From contig JBFLJU010000001.1 in assembly GCA_040743155.1 (NCBI GenBank), positions 1,178,001-1,242,000 on the forward strand: 64,000 bases of DNA. The letters run 5' to 3'. The position numbers were made by a program, and so were the translations under genes. Positions within the stretch are counted from its first letter, which is position 1. Each line of letters starts with the position of its first letter. Shown piece by piece: positions 54,779 to 61,794 of this stretch. Under the pieces are notes generated by a model. That model did no database searches. It saw only the letters and a program-made list of their open reading frames with translations, and was not told where the DNA came from. The stretch is from Cycloclasticus sp. GTDB lineage: Bacteria; Pseudomonadota; Gammaproteobacteria; Methylococcales; Cycloclasticaceae.

Positions 54779-54985
54779 AGATGACTTGTATCAAGTTTCT
54801 TTTAAAGAACAGCCAAGATTGTTGATGCCCGCTTTTAGTACCCTTAATAACTGACCAACTTTGGGTACATTAAACCTTGAAAACTCTTTTTTTCATTGAC
54901 TTGGTTTCATAACACAAACCTAGCTCGCGCTACTACCTCAAGGCACAAACTCTCTTTATTGCTTACCCTCTGTTTAACAGGGTTC

Positions 54986-55240
54986 TTATATCTTTAATCC
55001 TTTTTGATCAGGCAACCACTTATCAACAATAAGTTCAATTCGGCCTATTCCTAAATTCTTCACCCACTTTGTAGAAGCATCAATAGTTACCCATATCTTT
55101 ATTGCTCCTTTAAGAGTAGTGGCTGTCACAACGTCGTTCTTGGTGACTATATCAACGTGTATTGCCGCTCCATGAGCTACGATGCGAACTTTTTTAACAG
55201 CGCCTGCTTCAACCAACGCTCGAATAGTTTTCTCATGCAT
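54986..55240 (-). CDS. Conserved small protein paired with ribbon-helix-helix gene
   Basis: An 84-residue protein beginning MHEKTIRALVEAGAVKKVRI, with a beta-rich middle (GAAIHVDIVTKND), LKGAIKIWVTIDASTKWVKNLGIG and an end WLPDQKGLKI. It overlaps the ribbon-helix-helix gene upstream by 8 bp and is certainly co-translated. I have the impression of such pairs on mobile elements in other Proteobacteria but cannot assign a function. A toxin-antitoxin or partition-type pair is possible; the sequence shows no toxin motif. The start could also be one of two codons slightly upstream (to 55252). Confidence 0.7.
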   Translation of the reverse strand: MHEKTIRALVEAGAVKKVRIVAHGAAIHVDIVTKNDVVTATTLKGAIKIWVTIDASTKWVKNLGIGRIELIVDKWLPDQKGLKI

Positions 55241-55424
55241 CGGCATCACCAAATAACGCGCGTTGCTCGGGTATTAATATTCCTTCTTGATCACAGTGCT
55301 TACGGATAAGCATTTCAATCATGTTGGCTACGCTACGGTGATCAAGGCTGGCAGCAATCTTGATCGCTTCTTTTATAGCGGGATCAACGCGTAGGTTAAG
55401 TGTTGTTGTTTTCTTTGGTGACAT
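55233..55424 (-). CDS. Ribbon-helix-helix DNA-binding protein
   Basis: A 63-residue protein. After MSPKKTTTLNLRVDPAIKEA (the DNA-binding strand and turn) come helices KIAASLDHRSVANMIEMLI and a C-terminal tail EGILIPEQRALFGDADA. This is an Arc/MetJ-type ribbon-helix-helix, as in antitoxins and plasmid regulators. The frame extends to 55508, but the ATG at 55424 matches the domain start. A palindrome ACGCATTTGCGT just upstream is a likely autoregulatory operator. It is the first gene of a two-gene operon in the element relic next to tRNA-Leu(UAA). Confidence 0.8.
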   Translation of the reverse strand: MSPKKTTTLNLRVDPAIKEAIKIAASLDHRSVANMIEMLIRKHCDQEGILIPEQRALFGDADA

Positions 55425-55458
55425 AAGTATAGTTTTCTTTAAAAGTACACGCAATGTA

Positions 55459-55470
55459 ACGCATTTGCGT
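55459..55470. promoter_or_regulatory. ACGCATTTGCGT palindrome, candidate ribbon-helix-helix operator
   Basis: ACGCA and TGCGT flank TT, with further GCGT/ACGC half-sites on both sides (55449-55453 and 55467-55472). It lies 35 bp upstream of the ribbon-helix-helix start and about 28 bp upstream of the divergent broken gene, the expected place for a regulator of both. Confidence 0.45.
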
Positions 55471-55497
55471 GCAAAATAAAATATGTATAGCATGAAT

Positions 55498-55990
55498 ATG
55501 ATCAGCAAAATAGAACGCTTTAAGGGAAGGTCTGCTCACGTTAAATCAAGCAACGCCACAAATAATCCAATAGAGTTACCTGAACTATATAAAGGCCGAA
55601 TTTGGCTTAGCGTTAACCGAGGCGAATCGTACGACTGATAGTAATTGCAATCAAGAGAATCCGAGTGATTTCCTCATAAAAGATGAATTAACGGCTAGAG
55701 TTAAAAATAAAAAAACTAAAAGTAAAAACAGTGGAAGAGATAGCCGAGCAGCAGAGACGTTTCTAACAACGAAGCTGGCGCAACGGATAGTCAACCTAGA
55801 AGATCAACTGGTCAACATGGACTTTCTAACGCCAAAGGAGATGTCAGAGGCAGAGAAGAATTACCATAAGGGCGTTCTTGGCAATGCGCCATCTGCTAAT
55901 CCTGAAAGACAAGATAATGGGTTATCCAGCAATACAAAACCGGCGCGAGTAATCGAACAAACTGGCGAGATTTTAACGTCAATCCAATAG
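55498..55990 (+). pseudogene. Frameshifted gene of unknown function in the element relic
   Basis: An ATG at 55498 opens 46 codons (MISKIERFKGRSAHVKSSNA..., stop TGA at 55636). A second frame, open from 55574 to a TAG at 55988 (138 codons), has no start codon in its first two thirds and reads like a normal hydrophilic protein: SYLNYIKAEFGLALTEANR, a basic KNKKTKSKNSGRDSRAAETF segment and LTPKEMSEAEKNYHKGVLG. The two overlap around 55574-55636 and together would give a protein of about 160 residues if one base were added or lost. I do not recognise the family. It is divergent from the ribbon-helix-helix gene. The following 55991-56233 shows no gene. Confidence 0.5.
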
Positions 55991-56233
55991 GTATCAGGAA
56001 AGCATGATCTTGCGTAGAGCATGTGACGTTCTATCCCGCGATTTATTACAAATTCTTTGAAAAATTCAACTAACCCATTATGAGTATAATTTACTAGCCA
56101 TAACGCATAATTAAGGGCTTTTTTGTTGGGTGGTATTTTGGACGTGCTTAAGCACGGTTAGTGCTCACGAAGTCAGTATTAGATAACCATGATATTTAAC
56201 AATTGAACATTATAAATTTAACTGCAATACTAC

Positions 56234-59200
56234 TTGTTTGGAAAAAATGGATCCAAAGTGGTTACTTCATTTAGACAATCGACGTTTGTACAGATTACCT
56301 TTGTTATATCAGTTGTCATATCACTGTATGCAGTGTATTTATTTGACCAATATAGTTATCAAGAAAAACGCATCGCAACCCAAAAAATCGCCAGTAGTTA
56401 TGTCAGCCATATCAGAAATAACCTCTATCAGGCTTTTTCTGCTACTTACCCATTAGCGGCATTAATACGCACACAAAATGGTGATGTTTCTGGCTTTACT
56501 AAGTTGGCAACAGAAATGCTACCGCTCTATCCCGGCATTGCATCGTTACAACTCCAGCCTAATGGCGTTATAAGACACCTCGTGCCGTTGAAAGGCAATG
56601 AGGGCGCAATAGGCCACAACCTGTTATTAAGCCCCGACCGAAATAAAGAAGCATTTCTTGCTAGAGATACCGGCAAGCTGACTCTGGCCGGCCCTTTTAA
56701 CCTTGTCCAAGGCGGGGTTGGTGCAGCAGCCCGTTTACCTATTTATTTAAAGACACCAAAAGGAAAGCAATTTTGGGGCTTTGCGGGTGCCTTAATCCGT
56801 TTTCCTGATATTTTAGAATCGGCAAAATTACCCGCGCTTATTGAAGAAGGCATCGCCTATCAGCTATCACGAACTCACCCTGATACTGGTGAAATGCATA
56901 TTATCTCAAGCTCAAACACCCCATTAATTGAAAACCCTGAAGTATTGACCATTAAAGTCCCGAATGGAATGTGGACATTTCACGCTTTTCCAATTAATGG
57001 TTGGAGAGATTATTCGGCACTTGTATACCCTGTTTTGATTGGCTTGCTCTTTATCATTTTAGCAACCGCCTCATCTCTTTTGTGGTCACGTCTAAGACAC
57101 AATCACCAACGGTTAGAACACACTATTTTAAAGCGAACAAAAGCGTTAGAAGACAATATAGAACTGCTTACTCATAGCGAAGAACAATTACGCTTGAGTC
57201 AACTCGCCGGAGGTATAGGCACCTGGGAATACAACGTCTTAACTGGTGAATTTACATACTCTAATGCTGTTTTCCAAGAATTAGGTTTCCCTTTAGCACA
57301 CGACAAATCCAGCATGGCTGATGTGTTGAGTACCATGCACCCTGATGACCGCGCACATGTTGATAAGGTCATTCAGTCACATATTGATAATGCTTCAGAC
57401 CTAGATGTTGAATATAGAATTACCGATAGGAATGGAAATATACGTTGGATGCGTGGGATTGGAAAGGCCGAGTTTGATTCAACGAACAAGGCAGTCATGA
57501 TACGCGGAACGGTCCAGGAGGTCACCCACCAAAAGAAAGCAGAGCTAGAACTTAAACTCTCATCTCGTGTATTTAGTGAAACGCATGATGGTATCTTTAT
57601 TACCGATGACAACATGAATATTGTTGATATTAACCCTGCCTTTTGCGACATTACAGGCTATAGCCGTGAAGAGCTTATTGGTCAAAACCCTCGCATTCTA
57701 AGCTCAGGCAAACAGAGACAAGCGTTTTATGACGGAATGTGGCATGAGGTTAAAAAGCAAGACCACTGGCGAGGTGAAGTCTGGAACCGTAAAAAAGACG
57801 GTGATATATATATTGAATTACTCACCATTTCCGTACTCAAGGATGACCAAAATAACGTGGTCAATTATGTTGGCATATTCACCGATATCACGAAAAGCAA
57901 AGAGCAACAAGAACAGCTGAGTTTCATGGCTCATTACGACCCACTGACAAAGCTGCCTAATCGAGTGTTATTTATAGACCGCTTCAACCAATCTATTGCT
58001 CACAGTAAACGCACCGGTAATCAACTTGCCATTTGTTTCCTTGATTTAGATGACTTTAAACCGGTCAATGATAATTATGGTCATAGCACGGGTGACCGCT
58101 TGTTGGTGGAAGTCGCTAAACGCATTAGCAGCAGCATCAGAGAGGAAGACACAGTCTCTCGCCAAGGCGGTGATGAATTCGCCTTATTGCTAAATGATAT
58201 TGAATCTTTTACACAATGTGAACAAACGATAGAACGACTCCACCACGCACTTGCTGAGCCATATATCATTGATGGTTTCCATCATAAGGTATCCGTGTCG
58301 AGTGGTGTAACTTTATACCCTGATGATAATGGTGACATAGACACACTACTTCGTCACGCCGACCAAGCGATGTATCAAGCTAAGCTTGCTGGCAAACACC
58401 GTTATCACTTTTTCAACCCGGAAGAGGATCAGCGCACTATTCAAAGGCATCATCAATTAGAAGAAATTACACAAGCATTAAGCAATAAAGAGTTTCAACT
58501 GTATTACCAGCCTAAAGTAAACATGAGAACCGGCAAGGTATTTGGCGCAGAAGCCTTGATTCGCTGGTTCCACCCTGAAAGAGGTTTGATTCCACCATTA
58601 GATTTTTTACCCCTTATCGAAGGGACTGAGTTAGAAATTCAAGTTGGGGGCTGGGTGATTAATGAGGCCTTACAACAACTCGATCACTGGCAACAGCAAG
58701 GTGTGAAACTTGAAGTCAGCATTAATATCGCTTCCCACCACCTGCAATCTTCCGTTTTCTTTAATCAACTCGATGATGCCCTAGCTAGGCATCCTAACGT
58801 TCCCCCCCAAGACTTACAAATAGAGATCTTAGAAAGTAGTGCGTTGGGAGACCTTATGAAGATCAATGAAATTATCACCAGTTGCCAAGAGGTATTGGGC
58901 ATCAATGTGGCTCTTGATGATTTTGGCACCGGTTATTCCTCTTTAACACACCTTAGAAGCTTGCCTGCTCACACTATTAAGATTGATCAATCTTTCGTCC
59001 GTGACATGCTGGATGATAAAGAAGATTTAGCTTTAATCGAGGGCATCATCGGTTTGGCTGAAGCGTTCGACCGCGAAGTCATTGCAGAAGGTGTTGAAAC
59101 GACTGAACATGGTGTTCTTCTGATGCGAATTGGCTGTCATTATGCACAAGGTTACGCTATTGCCAAACCAATGCCGGCAGCAAAGGTAGCTACTTGGATG

Positions 59201-59659
59201 CGTAACTATAAACCTGATGAAGCATGGTCAATTTGGGACAATGCTCACTGGGCAATGAGTAACTTGCATCTAGTCAGGGCGCAAAGCGACCACATACAAT
59301 GGATTCAGGAAATATTTGACGTACTGGAAGGTCATCAACTTGGATTACAACACAACGAACTGACTAATCATCATGAATGTCAACTAGGGAATTGGTACGG
59401 TGGTTATGGCAAAAAACACTACGGCAATTTAAGTGAATTTCGTGACTTAGAAGCCATTCACAAAAATGTTCATAAAACGGGTTACCGTATTATCAAGCTA
59501 TATAACAATAATAAAAAACAGGACGCTGTACTCTTGGCAAAAGACTTATTGGCACTAAAAAGCCAACTACTAGACAAGCTCAATACCCTACAAAAACAAA
59601 TCAACTCCTCCACAGCGAATACAAAGGTAGCCTATTCTCACTTGTCATACTCGGAGTAA
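56234..59659 (+). CDS. CHASE-PAS-PAS-GGDEF-EAL-CZB membrane c-di-GMP protein
   Basis: A 1141-residue sensor enzyme. A membrane helix (about 17-38), a CHASE-type periplasmic domain (about 55-255, with PLYPGIASLQLQPNGVI), a second helix (about 263-285), PAS (about 315-435), PAS (about 440-560), GGDEF (SRQGGDEF near 643, REED I-site) and EAL (EALIRW near 772, LDDFGTGYSS, IKIDQSF, AEGVET) follow in order. The last 130 residues form a CZB zinc-binding domain: a His near 1015, CQLGNWYGGYG near 1048 and HKNVHKTGY near 1075. Zinc may therefore set c-di-GMP output. The start is uncertain: TTG at 56234 or GTG at 56258, neither with a good ribosome site; an ATG at 56247 is out of frame. Confidence 0.92.
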   Translation: MFGKNGSKVVTSFRQSTFVQITFVISVVISLYAVYLFDQYSYQEKRIATQKIASSYVSHIRNNLYQAFSATYPLAALIRTQNGDVSGFTKLATEMLPLYPGIASLQLQPNGVIRHLVPLKGNEGAIGHNLLLSPDRNKEAFLARDTGKLTLAGPFNLVQGGVGAAARLPIYLKTPKGKQFWGFAGALIRFPDILESAKLPALIEEGIAYQLSRTHPDTGEMHIISSSNTPLIENPEVLTIKVPNGMWTFHAFPINGWRDYSALVYPVLIGLLFIILATASSLLWSRLRHNHQRLEHTILKRTKALEDNIELLTHSEEQLRLSQLAGGIGTWEYNVLTGEFTYSNAVFQELGFPLAHDKSSMADVLSTMHPDDRAHVDKVIQSHIDNASDLDVEYRITDRNGNIRWMRGIGKAEFDSTNKAVMIRGTVQEVTHQKKAELELKLSSRVFSETHDGIFITDDNMNIVDINPAFCDITGYSREELIGQNPRILSSGKQRQAFYDGMWHEVKKQDHWRGEVWNRKKDGDIYIELLTISVLKDDQNNVVNYVGIFTDITKSKEQQEQLSFMAHYDPLTKLPNRVLFIDRFNQSIAHSKRTGNQLAICFLDLDDFKPVNDNYGHSTGDRLLVEVAKRISSSIREEDTVSRQGGDEFALLLNDIESFTQCEQTIERLHHALAEPYIIDGFHHKVSVSSGVTLYPDDNGDIDTLLRHADQAMYQAKLAGKHRYHFFNPEEDQRTIQRHHQLEEITQALSNKEFQLYYQPKVNMRTGKVFGAEALIRWFHPERGLIPPLDFLPLIEGTELEIQVGGWVINEALQQLDHWQQQGVKLEVSINIASHHLQSSVFFNQLDDALARHPNVPPQDLQIEILESSALGDLMKINEIITSCQEVLGINVALDDFGTGYSSLTHLRSLPAHTIKIDQSFVRDMLDDKEDLALIEGIIGLAEAFDREVIAEGVETTEHGVLLMRIGCHYAQGYAIAKPMPAAKVATWMRNYKPDEAWSIWDNAHWAMSNLHLVRAQSDHIQWIQEIFDVLEGHQLGLQHNELTNHHECQLGNWYGGYGKKHYGNLSEFRDLEAIHKNVHKTGYRIIKLYNNNKKQDAVLLAKDLLALKSQLLDKLNTLQKQINSSTANTKVAYSHLSYSE

Positions 59660-60014
59660 CTGAGTTTGCGACGCCATTAGGTTCATTCTCAAATTCCCTT
59701 CGCTACGCCCATCATTAAGTTACCAGCACGATGGCCGTTGCAGTAGCTTTGGCAAAATAACCCTACCCAAAACACCTTGCGCTTTTTTCATTCTGAAATT
59801 AATAGGTACGCCCTACCCTTCTCTTTTCAACATTGGCATCACTACTGTATCAACAGTGATATGAATGCAGCCGTCACGAGTTAGCGGGGCAAATTAACTC
59901 AGACGATTCAGTTTGTGACCCCCACCAAAGTCAGGTTTAAGATATGGCTAGCGCCTACTTAAATTAGCATTCTAAAAATAGCTGTAACCCGGCTCCTAGA
60001 AATAAAACTTATTC
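59660..60014. other. Intergenic region of 355 bp without recognisable gene
   Basis: Lies between two converging genes. No RNA, terminator hairpin or long repeat is evident. A short plus-strand frame near 59835-59882 ends HHYCINSDMNAAVTS, faintly like the C-terminus of IS605 TnpB proteins, but is too short to call. Confidence 0.4.
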
Positions 60015-61019
60015 CTAAATTATCTTTCTTGAATCGTCCAAACTGGTGAAACTTTTTCTATAGGCATTCGCGGTCATTCCTGTCTTCGCTTTAAATAACC
60101 GCCTAAAATAACTACCATCGAACAGGCCGACTTCTTCCCCAATTTTTTGGATACTCAGCTTACTGCTTAGCAGTAAATACTTTGCAGTATCAATGCGCTC
60201 ATTTTGTATATATTCATTCGGGCTTTGTTTAGTTGCTTTTTTGAACCGTCGTTTAAATGTTCTTTCTGCCAAACCTGATTGCTGAGTAATTTGTTTCAAC
60301 AAGTCTTCTACTGTTAAATTATCTTTAACCCATTGTTGTGAATCCATAATAATTTGATCATTATGTTCCAGCGTACTTGTTAACTTTTTAAACGGTTTTT
60401 GACCATAGCCATGCGTGTTTAAAAGAAAAAAATTCTCTATATATTTCGCCGTATCTGTTGATGCGTATTTCTCCAGCAAATAAGTCACAAGGTCTTGCCA
60501 TGAGGTCGCACCACCCGCGCAAATAACATTATCTTGCTCCGTGATGATCTTGTCACCATACACCTCTACCTCTGGAAATTTCTCTTGCAACAAATCAGCA
60601 AAAGCCCAATGCGTGGTCGCTATTTTTCCGTCCAACAAACCTGTCTCTGCAATTAAAAAAGCCCCCGCACAAATGCTAGCGATAACAGCTCCCTTCTCAT
60701 AATGCTGGGTAAGCCAATCTTTCAACTGTGGGTATTTTGTTAAAAATGGTTCATCAATAAACTCAACCGAAGGAATAATAATGAGATCTGTCGTTGTCAC
60801 TTCAGTCAGCGACTTTTGGCACTCTATCGTTAAGCCGTTGTAACACGTTAGGTGACCTTTTTTTATACCAACAACCGATGTATCCGTTACGAAAATGGCT
60901 GATTCTGACCGCATTTGCTGGCTACACACCGCTGCTGTAGAGAAAATATCATAGGGACCCGCTAGGGTGTAAATCATCGTTTCTTCGATAGCGAGGATAG
61001 AAATGTTTATATTTGGCAT
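60015..61019 (-). CDS. GlxA-type transcriptional regulator (DJ-1/PfpI plus AraC domains)
   Basis: A 334-residue regulator. The N-terminal DJ-1/PfpI domain (about 5-180) keeps AGPYDIF, the nucleophile-elbow Cys in IASICAGAFLIAETGLLDG and ATTHWAF. The C-terminal AraC domain (about 235-325) has two helix-turn-helix units: VEDLLKQITQQSGLAERTFKR and IQKIGEEVGLFDGSYFRRLF. The preferred ATG is at 61019; the frame opens at a GTG at 61028. It is divergent from the DUF4242 gene, 104 bp between starts, and probably regulates it. The effector is unknown. Confidence 0.9.
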   Translation of the reverse strand: MPNINISILAIEETMIYTLAGPYDIFSTAAVCSQQMRSESAIFVTDTSVVGIKKGHLTCYNGLTIECQKSLTEVTTTDLIIIPSVEFIDEPFLTKYPQLKDWLTQHYEKGAVIASICAGAFLIAETGLLDGKIATTHWAFADLLQEKFPEVEVYGDKIITEQDNVICAGGATSWQDLVTYLLEKYASTDTAKYIENFFLLNTHGYGQKPFKKLTSTLEHNDQIIMDSQQWVKDNLTVEDLLKQITQQSGLAERTFKRRFKKATKQSPNEYIQNERIDTAKYLLLSSKLSIQKIGEEVGLFDGSYFRRLFKAKTGMTANAYRKSFTSLDDSRKII

Positions 61020-61123
61020 AAATAGCACGTTTTTGTCATATTTAGACCTTACTATACATTGATTATAAGATCAGAATATACCTCACATTGCAATTTACCT
61101 TTAAATTTACCGAGGGATCCGTT

Positions 61124-61399
61124 ATGCCAAAATACATCATCGAACGTAAAATACCAGACGCTGGAAAACTATCTGCCGAGGAACTTCAGGGCATTTCACA
61201 AACCTCTTGCGGCGTATTACGCGAAATGGGCAGTCAAACACAGTGGTTAGAAAGCTTTGTGACCGAGGATAAAATTTATTGCGTCTATATCGCGCCAAAC
61301 GAAGAAGCCCTTCGCGAACACGCGGAACGAGGCGGTTTTCCTGCAAATAGCATTGCTGAAGTTAAATCGATTATCGACCCAACAACGTCAGAAACCTGA
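61124..61399 (+). CDS. DUF4242-family protein
   Basis: A 91-residue soluble protein, ferredoxin-like fold family DUF4242. It begins MPKYIIERKIPDAGKLSAEE, then SCGVLREMG, IYCVYIAPNEEALREHAERG and GFPANSIAEVKSIIDPTT. The GAGGGATCC ribosome site sets the start at 61124; the frame opens at 61088. DUF4242 proteins are common in marine and soil bacteria, some reported to bind nickel; function is not established. Its divergent GlxA-type neighbour is a likely regulator. Confidence 0.85.
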   Translation: MPKYIIERKIPDAGKLSAEELQGISQTSCGVLREMGSQTQWLESFVTEDKIYCVYIAPNEEALREHAERGGFPANSIAEVKSIIDPTTSET

Positions 61400-61734
61400 A
61401 AAATCTCACCAGGGCTTGAAGTAACACGGTATTTCTCGGCTTAAAGCTTAATTATGCCGCTAATACAATGAACGAATGACGGCTTTAAAGAGTCGGAGCT
61501 TGGGCTGTTTGAGAAATAACATCAAAATAAACTATTTCAGAATTTTGCACATCGCATTATCGATTAGTCTTAGGACGTAAAACTCATCACTCCTTAATCC
61601 TAATGTTTGATTATTGATAAATCATTAGGCTACCTTCTTGATTTTTAACTCATGTAGAATTATTTTTAGTAGCCATATTTCGACATATCGTTTCTCCATA
61701 ATTTACTACAAAAATTTATTGATCCGAGGCCTAT
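61400..61734. other. Intergenic region of 335 bp before the patatin gene
   Basis: No gene is evident. CCTAATG (61599-61605) and CATTAGG (61623-61629) form an inverted repeat with a 17-base AT-rich spacer, about 105 bp upstream of the leader ORF; it could be an operator. The promoter for the downstream leader and phospholipase must be here. Confidence 0.35.
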
Positions 61735-61794
61735 ATGACAGACCTACTTGAACGATCTAGCCAACTATTTAGAGCATCAGCTATAGAACTCTAA
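61735..61794 (+). CDS. Short leader ORF coupled to the patatin gene
   Basis: Nineteen codons, MTDLLERSSQLFRASAIEL, with a good GAGG ribosome site 8 bases upstream; its TAA overlaps the downstream ATG (TAATG). The larger gene has no ribosome site of its own, so its translation probably depends on this leader. The peptide looks like the usual start of cyclic-nucleotide-binding proteins (LLE.S.LF), so a frameshift that detached the true N-terminus is an alternative. Confidence 0.45.
   Translation: MTDLLERSSQLFRASAIEL

Noticed and set aside
56238-56456. 72-codon frame containing MDPKWLLHLDNRR at the start of the CHASE gene
   Set aside because: The ATG at 56247 looks attractive, but the frame lacks the membrane helix and CHASE sequence that the overlapping 1141-residue frame encodes continuously.
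59835-59882. Short frame ending HHYCINSDMNAAVTS, recalling the TnpB C-terminus
   Set aside because: Only about 15 residues, no zinc-finger Cys pattern and no transposon ends; too weak to call an insertion-sequence relic.
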